NCBI RefSeq assembly: GCF_002949735.1
Contig: NZ_CP026681.1
Coordinates: forward strand, 4,928,001-4,992,000
DNA length: 64,000 nucleotides
Source of the DNA: Nostoc sp. 'Peltigera membranacea cyanobiont' N6
Lineage (GTDB): Bacteria > Cyanobacteriota > Cyanobacteriia > Cyanobacteriales > Nostocaceae
Reading direction: 5' to 3'
In this document: one piece after another, positions 8,296-17,094 of the stretch
How positions within the stretch are numbered: the first letter of the stretch is position 1
Layout of the letters: every line of letters begins with the position of its first letter
The notes under the pieces: generated by a model
The model's input: the letters and a program-made list of their open reading frames with translations, nothing else
The model's database searches: none
Told to the model about the DNA's origin: nothing
Translations under genes and position numbers: made by a program

Positions 8296-9066
8296 ATGAC
8301 AAATAACATTGTTTTAGAAGCCAAATCACTAACTCGCCGCTTTGGGGGTTTAGTGGCGGTGAATAATGTATCTTTTACAGTCAATCAACATGAGATTTTT
8401 GGATTAATTGGCCCTAACGGTGCTGGGAAAACAACACTGTTTAATTTGATTACAGCTTTTATTCCCCTTTCTAGTGGAGAATTGCGCTATCAAGGTGCTA
8501 ATATTTCCCAATTACGCCCGCATCAAATTGCAGGTTTAGGTATTGCTCGGACTTTTCAAAATATTCGCTTATTTGGTGAATTGTCAGCATTAGAAAATGT
8601 AATAATTGCCCGACATTTGGATAATAAAAGTAACCTATTAACAGGACTTTTGGGATTACCACCAGCCCGTCGGGAAGAGAAAAAAAGCAGGCGAAAAGCT
8701 TTACAATTATTAGAGATGGTGGGATTGAGCGATCGCGCCGACGAAAAAGCCAAAAACTTTGCTTACGGCGATCAGCGTCGGCTAGAAATTGCCCGCGCTT
8801 TAGCCTTAGAACCGCAAATCTTACTTCTCGATGAACCGGCGGCGGGGATGAACCCCAACGAAAAGCAGCAACTAAGTGAATTTATCCGCAGTCTGCGAGA
8901 ACAATTTAATTTAACCATTGTGCTGATTGAACACCATGTACCCTTGGTTATGGGTTTGTGCGATCGCATTGCCGTGTTAGATTTTGGACAGTTGATTGCC
9001 TTGGGTGAACCAGCTGTAGTTAGAAACGATCCAGCTGTAATTGAAGCTTATTTGGGAAATGAATGA
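8296..9066 (+). CDS. natA: Branched-chain/neutral amino-acid ABC transporter ATP-binding protein (NatA/LivG-like)
   Basis: The 256-residue ATPase has Walker A GPNGAGKTT (about residues 38-46), the LivG-type signature FAYGDQRRLEIARAL in place of LSGGQ, and Walker B ILLLDEPAAGMNPNE with the switch His in LIEHHVPLVMGLCDRI. It powers uptake through NatC/NatD, paired with NatE. The operon is interrupted after it: two reverse-strand Rpn genes occupy the 2 kb before natE. If natE is transcribed from the same promoter, the RNA would run antisense through both Rpn genes. Confidence 0.92.
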   Translation: MTNNIVLEAKSLTRRFGGLVAVNNVSFTVNQHEIFGLIGPNGAGKTTLFNLITAFIPLSSGELRYQGANISQLRPHQIAGLGIARTFQNIRLFGELSALENVIIARHLDNKSNLLTGLLGLPPARREEKKSRRKALQLLEMVGLSDRADEKAKNFAYGDQRRLEIARALALEPQILLLDEPAAGMNPNEKQQLSEFIRSLREQFNLTIVLIEHHVPLVMGLCDRIAVLDFGQLIALGEPAVVRNDPAVIEAYLGNE

Positions 9067-9081
9067 TAACTAACTTGAGAA

Positions 9082-9951
9082 TTACAAAATTTGTTGCAAT
9101 TCCTCAATAGTATTTGCAGTGACAATATTCCGTAAAATTGTCTTAAAACGCTCTAAATCCTGAATCTGGTTAATTTGTGGCATTAAGTTTAAGCCGCGAT
9201 CGCCAAATTTCAACTCTAAATTAATTTCAATCGCAGAAAGTATTCCTTGCAGTTCCCCGCGTGCTTCCCCGCGTTCTTCTCCGCGTGCTTCCCCTTCGCG
9301 TAAAATTTCTTGATACCAAGGTGACTCACGTAATACAGTCATATCCCACCTCATGATTTCTTGAACGAGTGTATTCTCTAAAACAAACGTAGCAAAAAAA
9401 GCTAGAACTGTTTCCAGTTGGTTTAGTTGTTCATCAGCACGGAGAATTCGCAATGCTTCTCTAATAATAGATTCATTTTCACCACCTTTAAGAATGGGTA
9501 CAAATGGCAGTAAAGATGGTAAAGGTTGTTGAAAAGCAATATTGACATCAATTTCCCACAGATTAATCACCCGATAATCTTGTATTGCCCGTAATCCGGC
9601 AATATTTGATGTAAAGCTTGTGGGTATTTCGTTGTTACCAGTTTTCAGAATATTGATGAGGACAGGGTATGTTGGTAAGTTATATTTTTCTTCCGCAAGT
9701 GCAGCATAAGCACGCATCCGACGTGGCATTTGGGATTGATAGCGTAATTGCAATTCATTGAGAAGCAAAAATTCTCCATGTTGGGGACTACTGACACGGA
9801 TTAAAACATCACTTTCCCGACTAATCCACTGAAATTCACTATTGAGAATTTCCCCAGCAACAACATCAGGAATTTGCGTTACCCATCTTGCCCAGTTATT
9901 GGGTGCGAGACTGATTAATTTTTTGGTACTAACATCAGCAGGCTTCGTCAT
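9082..9951 (-). CDS. Rpn-like PD-(D/E)XK nuclease/putative transposase protein (copy 1)
   Basis: The 289-residue protein is of the Rpn/COG5464-like group. The nuclease core shows as SRESDVLIRV followed by EFLLLNELQLRY (Asp and Glu-x-Gln, about residues 45-72), and it ends in a helical region. It contains a low-complexity Glu/Gly/Arg run, GEARGEERGEARGEL (about 217-231), encoded by a repeated bases pattern. It is a paralogue of the gene 60 bp upstream; both share QDYRVINLWEID and FVPILKGG-type segments. It sits antisense between natA and natE. These proteins are thought to promote recombination; nothing in the sequence shows that directly. Confidence 0.82.
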   Translation of the reverse strand: MTKPADVSTKKLISLAPNNWARWVTQIPDVVAGEILNSEFQWISRESDVLIRVSSPQHGEFLLLNELQLRYQSQMPRRMRAYAALAEEKYNLPTYPVLINILKTGNNEIPTSFTSNIAGLRAIQDYRVINLWEIDVNIAFQQPLPSLLPFVPILKGGENESIIREALRILRADEQLNQLETVLAFFATFVLENTLVQEIMRWDMTVLRESPWYQEILREGEARGEERGEARGELQGILSAIEINLELKFGDRGLNLMPQINQIQDLERFKTILRNIVTANTIEELQQIL

Positions 9952-10011
9952 TAAGGTATAGATGCACTCTAGTAAGTGAGATTTATGGTAACTTGAAATC
10001 TCCTATGGAAT

Positions 10012-10851
10012 TCATGTAGACAAAATTTGCACAAATTCGTCTAAAGAATTTACTGCGATCGCGCTATCCATTAAAATTTCTAATTGTTCCACATTCTTGC
10101 CCTCAAGCCTTACTTCTACCTCATGGGAAATTTCGCCAAAGCGTTGTTCTAATACTCGGATTAACTGCCGTCGCGCCCCCTCTTGAATACCTTTTTGCTC
10201 AATCTCGTGATACCAAGGCGATTCTCGCAATACTGCCATATCCCACCTCATGATTTGTTGCACTAAAGGCGTGTCTAAGACAAAGCTAGCAAAAAATGCC
10301 AGCAATGATTCTAATTCGTTCAACTGTGCATCTGCTCTTAGCGCCTGTAGTGCGCGTTGCACAACTGATACCTCTCCCCCTCCTCGCAGGATTGGCACAA
10401 AGGGTAACAACGATGGTAGTGGTTGCTGAAACACTATTTCAGCATCGATTTCCCACAAATTAATCACGCGATAATCTTGGATGGCACGTAATCCCAAAAA
10501 TTCCTGTTCGTAACTATTGACAATAGTTAAGGTGGGTGGAGGCGGTAAAATATTAACGAGTACTGGGTAAGTTGGTAATCGGTAGCGTTCTTGTGCTAGG
10601 GCTGCATAAGCTCTCATCCTTAGAGGTATCTGTGTTGTGTAACGCAGTTGTAGTTCATTTAGTACTAGAAAATCTCCGTGAGTGGCACTGTATGCCTTCA
10701 CCAACACATCTGTTTCGCGGCTAATCCAGTGAAATTCAGAGCCAAGAATTTCTTTCGCCACGACTTCAGGACGTTGTGTTACCCACTGTAACCATGCATC
10801 GGGAGCCAAATTAATGAGTCGCTTGCTACCAATATCTGCTGCTTTTCCCAC
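10012..10851 (-). CDS. Rpn-like PD-(D/E)XK nuclease/putative transposase protein (copy 2)
   Basis: This 279-residue paralogue of the neighbouring gene has the core SRETDVLVKA followed by FLVLNELQLRY. The shared middle block IQDYRVINLWEIDAEIVFQQ and the motif IMRWDMAVLRESPWYHEI match the other copy closely. The C-terminal helices (about 225-279) differ from copy 1 and lack its Glu/Arg repeat. The tandem arrangement, same strand and 60-bp spacing suggest a local duplication followed by divergence. It is antisense to the nat operon. Its own promoter should lie in 10852-11028, which also serves natE on the other strand. Confidence 0.82.
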   Translation of the reverse strand: MGKAADIGSKRLINLAPDAWLQWVTQRPEVVAKEILGSEFHWISRETDVLVKAYSATHGDFLVLNELQLRYTTQIPLRMRAYAALAQERYRLPTYPVLVNILPPPPTLTIVNSYEQEFLGLRAIQDYRVINLWEIDAEIVFQQPLPSLLPFVPILRGGGEVSVVQRALQALRADAQLNELESLLAFFASFVLDTPLVQQIMRWDMAVLRESPWYHEIEQKGIQEGARRQLIRVLEQRFGEISHEVEVRLEGKNVEQLEILMDSAIAVNSLDEFVQILST

Positions 10852-11028
10852 AGGACACTTGATATATTTATCAGTAATTAATAGTACATCATAAAGATTG
10901 CAGTATTCTAGGGTTGGTTTTTAAGTTGAAGCAATGTCTACGATTGGGTAGACTGATGCACTGTTTTAAGAAATGTATGATTGATGTATGTTAGGTTTTG
11001 AATCAACATTTCTGGATGTAAACCGCCG

Positions 11029-11760
11029 ATGAAAGCCGATAGTAGACCAAACTACACAATTTTAGAAGTTCAAGAACTTGATGTTAATTATGGCGGTATT
11101 CAAGCTCTGAAAAAGATTAATTTAGTTATTCAAAAAGGCGAGGTAGTGACTCTAATTGGTGCTAATGGTGCTGGTAAAACTACTACACTCCGCGCCATAT
11201 CTAAAGTAGTTAATCCTAAGAGTGGCGGAATTATCTATAATGGACATAATATTACCCGCCGCCAAACTCACGAAGTTGTACAACTTGGTATCGCCCATTG
11301 TCCTGAAGGACGAAGAGTTTTAGCGCGACAAACAGTATTTGATAACTTACTTTTGGGTGCTTATATTCGCTCCAATCAAGCTGAGATAAAAGCAGATATT
11401 CAGCGCCAATTTGAGCTATTTCCACGTTTGTCACAAAGACGCAATCAACTAGCAGGAACTCTCAGTGGTGGCGAACAACAAATGTTAGCGATCGCACGGG
11501 CTGTAATGAGTAGACCACAACTCTTACTTTTAGACGAGCCTAGCTTAGGTTTAGCCCCTGCGATCGTCCGAGAAATCTTCTCGATTATTGAAAATCTCAG
11601 GGCTACAGGCGTGACTATTTTGTTAGTTGAACAAAACGCTAATCTTGCACTACAAATTGCCGATCGCGGTTATGTTTTGGAAGCTGGTTCTATCACTTTA
11701 TCAGGCGCAGCATCAGAATTAATTAGTGACGAGCGAGTTAAAAAAGCTTATTTAGGATAA
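11029..11760 (+). CDS. natE: Branched-chain/neutral amino-acid ABC transporter ATP-binding protein (NatE/LivF-like)
   Basis: The 243-residue LivF-type ATPase has Walker A GANGAGKTT (about residues 43-51), signature LSGGEQQMLAIARAV and Walker B LLLLDEPSLGLAP. The LivF trademark CPEGRRVLARQTVFDNL is present. It should dimerise with NatA on the NatC/NatD channel. It is separated from natA by about 2 kb holding two reverse-strand Rpn genes, so it probably needs its own promoter in the 177-bp gap before it. A broken Uma2 gene starts 33 bp downstream. Confidence 0.92.
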   Translation: MKADSRPNYTILEVQELDVNYGGIQALKKINLVIQKGEVVTLIGANGAGKTTTLRAISKVVNPKSGGIIYNGHNITRRQTHEVVQLGIAHCPEGRRVLARQTVFDNLLLGAYIRSNQAEIKADIQRQFELFPRLSQRRNQLAGTLSGGEQQMLAIARAVMSRPQLLLLDEPSLGLAPAIVREIFSIIENLRATGVTILLVEQNANLALQIADRGYVLEAGSITLSGAASELISDERVKKAYLG

Positions 11761-11793
11761 TTTATTAAATGATAATTTAGGAGGTACAAGTAA

Positions 11794-12358
11794 ATGGTAA
11801 AGTCGCCAACTAAACCTCTAAGTTTAGAAGAGTTTTTAAAACTACCGGAAACAAAACCAGCTAGTGAATATATTAACTGTCAAATTATTCAAAAACCAAT
11901 GCCTCAAGGACAGCCATAGCAAATTACGGGCTGAGTTACTTAGTGCTATCAATGAACTAGTTCAAAGTCGAAAAACTGCCTTTGCTTTCCCCGAATTGCG
12001 CTGTACATTTGGCGGACGTTCAATTGTGCCAGATGTAGCTGTGTTTGCTTGGGAACGGATTCCTTTAGATGAACGGGGAGATGTGGCAAATGTCTTTAAG
12101 ACATATCCAGACTGGACGATTGAGATTCTTTCGCCAGATCAAAGCCAGACTAAAGTAACCGGAAATATTCTACATTGTTTAAAACATGGTAGTCGTTTAG
12201 GTTGGCTGATCGATCCAGATGAGCGTTCTGTTTTAGTCTATCCACCAAAGCAGCAACCATAACTTTTACAAGAAGAACAAGAAATATTACCAGTTCCAGA
12301 TTTAGTTAGCGGCTTTCAATTAACTGTAGGGCAATTATTTGGATGGCTGAAGTTATAA
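11794..12358 (+). pseudogene. Uma2 family gene broken by a frameshift and a nonsense codon
   Basis: AGGAGG at 11779-11784 precedes ATG 11794, and the first frame reads KPLSLEEFLKLPETKPASEY, a normal Uma2 start. It then hits TAG near 11918. One extra base (CAGCCATAGC instead of CAGCATAGC, near 11916-11919) explains this. The +1 frame continues the family: HSKLRAELLSAINELVQSRK, PELRCTFGGRSIVPDVAVF and PDWTIEILSPDQS. A second lesion, TAA at 12260-12262, stops that frame, but the coding pattern continues to TAA 12356-12358 (FQLTVGQLFGWLKL). Two independent lesions mean it is dead. Confidence 0.85.
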
Positions 12359-12377
12359 GCAATTGTATTGTATAGAT

Positions 12378-12686
12378 ATGATATCTGGCTTTATGTCATT
12401 TACAAAGAGATTTAATCAGCTTGCAGCCATTCTTTCTCATGAACTGGGTGTGCAAACAAAGTATATTACTCTTAATACACGGCTTCGGGAAGACCTCAAA
12501 ATAGATGGCCATGATGTTGATGTACTATTTTGTAAAATCGTTGAACAGTTTGGCGTAGATTGGCAAGGGTTTGTTTTTTACCGCTATTTCCATGAAGAAC
12601 CACATTTATTTTCTTTACTTTTTGAATCTTACTATCGCAAACGTTACGGTACGCTCAAAACAATTACCATCAGCCATCTACTATAG
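12378..12686 (+). CDS. DUF1493 family protein (acyl-carrier-like fold)
   Basis: From ATG 12378 the protein has 102 residues. The pattern TRLREDLKIDGHDVDVLFCKIVEQFGVDWQGFVFYRYFHEE matches DUF1493, a small family with an acyl-carrier-like helical fold. The position where carrier proteins hold the phosphopantetheine Ser is occupied by GHDVDV, so it cannot be pantetheinylated in the usual way. Another start at ATG 12393 is possible. It sits just after the dead Uma2 gene and before a hairpin repeat. Function unknown. Confidence 0.7.
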   Translation: MISGFMSFTKRFNQLAAILSHELGVQTKYITLNTRLREDLKIDGHDVDVLFCKIVEQFGVDWQGFVFYRYFHEEPHLFSLLFESYYRKRYGTLKTITISHLL

Positions 12687-12713
12687 GATTACTATTTGAT
12701 TTTTGAACAACAC

Positions 12714-12792
12714 GTAGGGTGTGTTATCGCGAAGCGTAACGCACCATTTTCAAGGGTTTGGTGCGTTAGACTAAAGTCATAACGCACCCTAC
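12714..12792. repeat. 79-bp palindromic GTAGGGTG element (MITE-like)
   Basis: The ends are GTAGGGTGTGTTA (12714-12726) and TAACGCACCCTAC (12780-12792), an imperfect inverted repeat. A second inner pair, GTAACGCACCA with TGGTGCGTTA, gives a cruciform-like structure. The same family appears in split form at 2164-2291. The rest of the gap to 13064 is A+T-rich, with no gene that I can see. Confidence 0.7.
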
Positions 12793-13064
12793 AAATACTA
12801 CAAATACTTAATTTTTTTCAGAAATCAAACCGGATTCCTATATCAGTTATTGAGTGTGGAGTTTGGTTTGAACCGTCCCAATCTGGTACTTACATTTAAA
12901 TTCATTACACAATCTTAACTAATTTATACTGATAAGTTTTCCAAATCATTTATATTATTACAAATTATTACAAATAATGTCTTATATTAATATTTGCAGC
13001 CCTCCTTGCAGATATCTATATATTTGTTTAGCGGGGAATTCTATTCACCGGAATAATTCAACCC

Positions 13065-13712
13065 ATGAGTCAAATAGTCTGGATCGCAAGACACGCCAAC
13101 CGCCTCGATTTCGTAAACCCTGATTGGTTTCTCACAGCCGAACGACGTTACGATCCACCCTTGTCTGATGATGGTATGGTGCAGGCACAGCAGTTAGCTA
13201 GACGATTGAAAAAAGAAAAAATTGGACATATTTTCGCTTCCCCTTTCCTGCGAACCGTACAAACAGCAAACGCAGTTGCAGAAATACTCAACTTGCCAAT
13301 TAAATTGGAAACAGGTTTGAGTGAATGGCTAAATCCAGTTTGGATGACGGAAGAACCCAAAAGACTGTCAACTACAGCTTTGGCAAAATTATTCCCCAGA
13401 ATTGACACCAGCTATACTTCGCGCATCGCCGCCAAATATCCTGAAACTCATGAAAAAGTGCGAGAACGTTCTGGGCAAACTGCCAGATGTTTAGCGACTG
13501 AGTTCTTCCCAGAGGATATCCTGCTAGTGGCACATGGGGCATCTGTGTTGGGGGGAGCAATGGGGCTAGTAGGGGAAATTGCCAAAACAGAAGTTAAGGC
13601 TTCTTTGTGTTCGTTGGTAAAAGTGGTACGCGAAGATCCAGAATGGTTATTGGAACTAAAGGGAGATACTTCCCATTTAACCCACATAGAAGAAGTGATT
13701 CGATTTGCCTAA
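13065..13712 (+). CDS. Histidine phosphatase family protein
   Basis: The 215-residue protein has the phosphoglycerate mutase/histidine phosphatase fold. The N-terminal catalytic motif is IARHANRLDF (Arg8-His9), where the usual RHG third residue is Ala. Later conserved parts are PPLSDDGMVQAQQLARRL, IFASPFLRTVQTANAVAE (second Arg), a Glu in GLSEWLNP and the second catalytic His in LLVAHGASVLGG. It should remove phosphate from a small molecule or peptide through a phospho-His intermediate; the substrate is not evident. Glucokinase starts 84 bp downstream on the same strand, but I see no functional link. Confidence 0.88.
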   Translation: MSQIVWIARHANRLDFVNPDWFLTAERRYDPPLSDDGMVQAQQLARRLKKEKIGHIFASPFLRTVQTANAVAEILNLPIKLETGLSEWLNPVWMTEEPKRLSTTALAKLFPRIDTSYTSRIAAKYPETHEKVRERSGQTARCLATEFFPEDILLVAHGASVLGGAMGLVGEIAKTEVKASLCSLVKVVREDPEWLLELKGDTSHLTHIEEVIRFA

Positions 13713-13796
13713 ACCTCTGATAGATATTTGTGTTCATAGCTTCTGCTACGTTGGGTATATCCCACAAATAAAGTAATTAATCCCTAAATCAGTTCT

Positions 13797-14822
13797 ATGA
13801 CTTTATTACTAGCAGGAGACATCGGCGGTACGAAAACTATTTTGCGATTGGTTGAAACATCAGATTCACCAGCTTTACATCCTATTTATCAGGAAAGTTA
13901 CCACAGTGCTGATTTTCCCGATTTAGTACCCATAGTGCAGAAGTTTTTGGTGAAAGCTAATACACCAATACCAGAAAAGGCTTGTTTTGCGATCGCTGGC
14001 CCCATTGTCAAAAATACTGCCAAACTAACCAATTTAGCCTGGTTTTTGGATACCGAACGTCTACAAGAAGAATTGGGTATCCCGCATATTTCTTTGATTA
14101 ACGACTTCGCCGCCATTGGCTATGGCATTTCAGGTTTACAAGAACAAGACTTGCTGACATTGCAAGTTGGCAAATCTCAACCTGAAGCCCCGATTGGGAT
14201 TATCGGTGCTGGTACTGGTTTAGGACAAGGATTTTTAATTAAACAGGGAAACGACTATCAAGTTTTTCCCTCAGAAGGTGGACACGCTGACTTCGCCCCT
14301 CGGAACGAGATGGAATTTCAACTGTTGAGATACCTGCTGGGTAAACATGATATCCAGCGCCTTTCTGTGGAACGGGTGGTTTCTGGAATGGGGATTGTGG
14401 CAATTTATCAATTTTTGCGCGATCGCAAATTTGCCCACGAATCACCAGATATCGCCCGGATCGTCAGAACTTGGGAACAAGAAGCCGGACAAGAAGAGAA
14501 AAGTGTCGATCCTGGTGCGGTTATTGGTACAGCCGCGCTAGAAGGACGCGATCGCCTTTCCGAACAAACCTTGCAATTATTTATAGAGGCTTATGGAGCA
14601 GAAGCCGGTAATCTCGCCCTTAAACTCCTACCTTATGGTGGCTTATACATCGCTGGTGGGATTGCGCCCAAAATTCTGCCTTTAATCCAAAATAACGGTT
14701 TCTTGTTAAACTTCACCCAAAAAGGCAGGATGCGCCGCCTCCTCGAAGAAATACCCGTGTATATTATCCTCAACCCGCAAGTAGGACTAATAGGTGCTGC
14801 TTTATGCGCTGCTAGGTTATAA
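13797..14822 (+). CDS. glk: Glucokinase
   Basis: The 341-residue length is typical of bacterial group A glucokinases. The ATP-binding phosphate-1 motif is LLAGDIGGTKTIL (residues 3-15). The glucose-binding region includes LINDFAAIGYG with catalytic Asp in ND. IGIIGAGTGLGQGFL and PSEGGHADFAPRNE (sugar-contacting Glu/His) follow, and GGLYIAGGIAPKIL is the adenosine-binding motif. It phosphorylates glucose to glucose-6-phosphate in the cytosol, feeding glycolysis and the oxidative pentose-phosphate pathway. It lies downstream of the histidine phosphatase with its own 84-bp leader. Confidence 0.95.
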   Translation: MTLLLAGDIGGTKTILRLVETSDSPALHPIYQESYHSADFPDLVPIVQKFLVKANTPIPEKACFAIAGPIVKNTAKLTNLAWFLDTERLQEELGIPHISLINDFAAIGYGISGLQEQDLLTLQVGKSQPEAPIGIIGAGTGLGQGFLIKQGNDYQVFPSEGGHADFAPRNEMEFQLLRYLLGKHDIQRLSVERVVSGMGIVAIYQFLRDRKFAHESPDIARIVRTWEQEAGQEEKSVDPGAVIGTAALEGRDRLSEQTLQLFIEAYGAEAGNLALKLLPYGGLYIAGGIAPKILPLIQNNGFLLNFTQKGRMRRLLEEIPVYIILNPQVGLIGAALCAARL

Positions 14823-14867
14823 CAGCTAGCATCATCACTGAGATCGGGATCTCAAAAGCCAAAACTT

Positions 14868-15467
14868 ATGACAGTTAAAAGTCTGTTGCCATTAATCGCC
14901 GCCACCTTTATCTGTGGTGGTTCTATTCTCGTGGAAGCGCGTCAACCTAAACCTGTGGCGGTTGTTAAACCAACCGTTTCTAAAACCGTGCAGCCACGAT
15001 GGAAGGTATACACCCCTCCCGATGGGCGCTTTACTATTTTGATGCCGGGAAACCCCAACAGAAATACCCAATTCCAAAAAACTTACATGGGGGAAATTAC
15101 CTTAGAAATATTTTTCGCTCAACCACCAAAACAGGAAGTAGCATACATAGTTGCTTACAATGATTTTCCTTATAGTTATGGTCAAATAACTGACCCCCAA
15201 GCTGTACTTAATAATGCTAGAGATATGGCTTTAAAGACTACGAAAAGCAATTTAATTAGTCAGCGAAGTATTCGTAGTTATAATAATCATCCTGGTAAAG
15301 AAATTGAGTACATCAATTCTGGAGGGAAAATCACTATAAATAGAATGTATGTTGCCCAAGGAAGGCTATATCAAGTAATGGCAATAACCACAAAAAAACA
15401 GCAAAAGACATTAGCTAAAACTATTACTGGGTATTTAAATTCCTTCAATGTAGTTTTGAAAAACTGA
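14868..15467 (+). CDS. Conserved exported protein of unknown function
   Basis: The 199-residue protein has a signal peptide (MTVKSLLPLIAATFICGGSI, cleavage probably near residue 24). The mature part has a beta-rich pattern starting WKVYTPPDGRFTILMPGNP, followed by FAQPPKQEVAYIVAYNDFP and ITINRMYVAQGRLYQVMAIT. The opening resembles short cyanobacterial exported proteins with a PsbP-like or lipocalin-like beta fold, but I cannot assign a family. It follows glk by 45 bp and may be cotranscribed with it. Confidence 0.6.
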   Translation: MTVKSLLPLIAATFICGGSILVEARQPKPVAVVKPTVSKTVQPRWKVYTPPDGRFTILMPGNPNRNTQFQKTYMGEITLEIFFAQPPKQEVAYIVAYNDFPYSYGQITDPQAVLNNARDMALKTTKSNLISQRSIRSYNNHPGKEIEYINSGGKITINRMYVAQGRLYQVMAITTKKQQKTLAKTITGYLNSFNVVLKN

Positions 15468-15573
15468 AATAATTCGTACCCTGCGGGTACTCTGTTGGAG
15501 AACTCGCAGAGTAGCCGCTACGCCTCTATGGATGTAATCCACTCTAACCTTCGCTTCAAAGCCTCTCTCCTAA

Positions 15574-15695
15574 GGGACTGACAAATAAAAAAATATCCTA
15601 AATTTTCTTGTGGGATGGGCATCTTGCCCGTCCTAATATTGGGGACGGGCAAGATGCCCATCCCACAAATGAATAATTTATTTCTTGGAAAGCCC
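15574..15695. mobile_element. 122-bp MITE with TAA target duplication (long form)
   Basis: It begins GGGACTGACAAATAAA and ends TTATTTCTTGGAAAGCCC, with TAA on both sides (15571-15573 and 15696-15698). The centre is a perfect 24-bp stem running from GTGGGATGGGCATCTTGCCC and its neighbour GTCC to their complement, with a 9-base TAATATTGG loop. The copy at 2185-2276 lacks exactly 30 bp of this core. Confidence 0.8.
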
Positions 15696-16072
15696 TAAAA
15701 GGCTACAAGCGTTGTATCTGCTCTTGTTAGGTCTGTATTCTATGCAATTGAGAACCGCTATATTACAAGTAATTGAGCGAACTCAATATAAACAGGTAGA
15801 CGCAAATGATTAAAAATAGTGTATAGTCTGTTGCAGGCTCTGTAATGCACTGCAAACCTGATAAAAAATCTTGGATTGTCGCTAACAAGATTTTCCCTTT
15901 GACTCCTAACTCATAAATTCTGCCGGATTTTAATTATTTAATTTTTTAGCTGAAATATTAGCTCAAATTATACAATTTATACGCTACTCAACCACTTAAT
16001 AACACATGATTTCTAACACTAGGATGTCATGCTGAAAATAATTAGCAAATTACACATAACCAAGTGAAATAA
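15696..16072. other. Gene-free A+T-rich gap before the fasciclin remnant
   Basis: I see no open frame with coding character, RNA gene or terminator here. It probably holds the old promoter of the fasciclin gene. Confidence 0.4.
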
Positions 16073-16444
16073 ATGGCTGATATTACTGATACTGCCGTTA
16101 ACGCTGGTTCTTTTAGCACCCTAGTTGATGCAATCAAGGCTGCCAATCTGATAGATACTCTCAAAGGCGTTGACTCGTTCATCGCCTGTGCATCTACAAG
16201 CCAAGCGTTTGCAAAGCTTCCATCTGGTACTGTAGAGACGTTGCTCAACAATATTAATAAAATCCAGGAACTCCTGACGTATCACGTTGTTTCCGGTAAG
16301 GTAATACCCATAAAGCCGATTGAAGGTTCAAGTTTTAAAATTGATCCTTTCAATAGTATTAATGCAGATTATAATCAACAGCCTCAAGACCCGATGCTGC
16401 TGATGATAACCGTGTCATCCACATCATTATTGATTCCTCAGTAA
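16073..16444 (+). pseudogene. Degenerate fasciclin (FAS1) domain gene
   Basis: The frame is open for 123 residues and starts like cyanobacterial FAS1 proteins: DITDTAVNAGSFSTLVDAIK, then FAKLPSGTVETLL and LTYHVVSGKV. The signature FAPTDEAF has become CASTSQAF, the segment after YHVVSGKV is shortened, and the last 20 residues are not family-like. A neighbouring frame at 16392-16425 reads PDAADDNRVIHII, which matches the lost ending. The annotated frame then regains LLIPQ. Two compensating indels near 16390 and 16427 are the simplest explanation. A product may still be made, but a proper FAS1 fold is unlikely. Confidence 0.6.
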
Positions 16445-16609
16445 ATATATAGATAGCGAGTAACATCTGTGGGGTAGTGACTATAGATAGTTTCTACCTC
16501 ATTATTGTCTAGATATATTTTAAGGAACTCAACTTTCATCAAATATCAGACCTCTCTCATAAGAGGCAAAAGTTTACACACAAGTCTTCTAACAATTGAG
16601 GCTTTGAAA

Positions 16610-16801
16610 ATGAAACATTTATTTACGAGTCAAAATAATTTGATTACTGGTTCCAGCCAGAATCATATATCTCCAGAAATCAGTCAATCTATGAAGGCAA
16701 AGTATACTTGTCTTTGCTGTTCAAATACTTTACTCCGTCACGTGAGTTCAGGGGTAGCTTACTGGCGTTGTAGCTACTGCTATCAAGAAATGCCAGTTTA
16801 G
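16610..16801 (+). CDS. Small protein with a Cys4 zinc ribbon
   Basis: I start it at ATG 16610, which TGAGG precedes with an 8-bp gap, giving 63 residues. A TTG start at 16505 would add 35 residues without family character. The second half has two CxxC knuckles, YTCLCCSNTLLRH and WRCSYCYQEMPV, 20 residues apart, which is a typical zinc ribbon. The first half is polar and probably disordered. Small cyanobacterial proteins of this kind have no known function. A DUF1816 gene follows after 44 bp on the same strand. Confidence 0.6.
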   Translation: MKHLFTSQNNLITGSSQNHISPEISQSMKAKYTCLCCSNTLLRHVSSGVAYWRCSYCYQEMPV

Positions 16802-16845
16802 CAATAATGTCTTTAATCAAGTTCAATTAATTATTGGTATCCCTC

Positions 16846-17094
16846 ATGAATTTATTTCAATCTAATCAATCAGAGTTTGCTTGGTGGGTAGAAATTAATA
16901 CGGCTGTTCCGCGCTGTACTTATTACTTTGGCCCTTTTGATAGTGAAAAAGAAGCACAACTTTCTAGAAGTGGCTATGTCGAAGACTTATATCAAGAAGA
17001 AGCCAGAGACATCATTGCACTAGTCAAGCAGTGTCAGCCTGATGTCTTGACGATTTTTCACGAGAAAGAAGAAGTCCATGTATATAGTTTTTGA
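16846..17094 (+). CDS. DUF1816 domain-containing protein
   Basis: From ATG 16846 the protein has 82 residues. The DUF1816 core is unmistakable: FAWWVEINTAVPRCTYYFGP, FDSEKEAQLSRSGYVEDL and the following YQEEARDI. The family is small, soluble and cyanobacterial, and its function is unknown to me. An upstream TTG (16834) is in frame but unnecessary. Its last 37 bp overlap the end of the DUF3775 gene on the opposite strand, so the two genes converge tail to tail. Confidence 0.85.
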   Translation: MNLFQSNQSEFAWWVEINTAVPRCTYYFGPFDSEKEAQLSRSGYVEDLYQEEARDIIALVKQCQPDVLTIFHEKEEVHVYSF

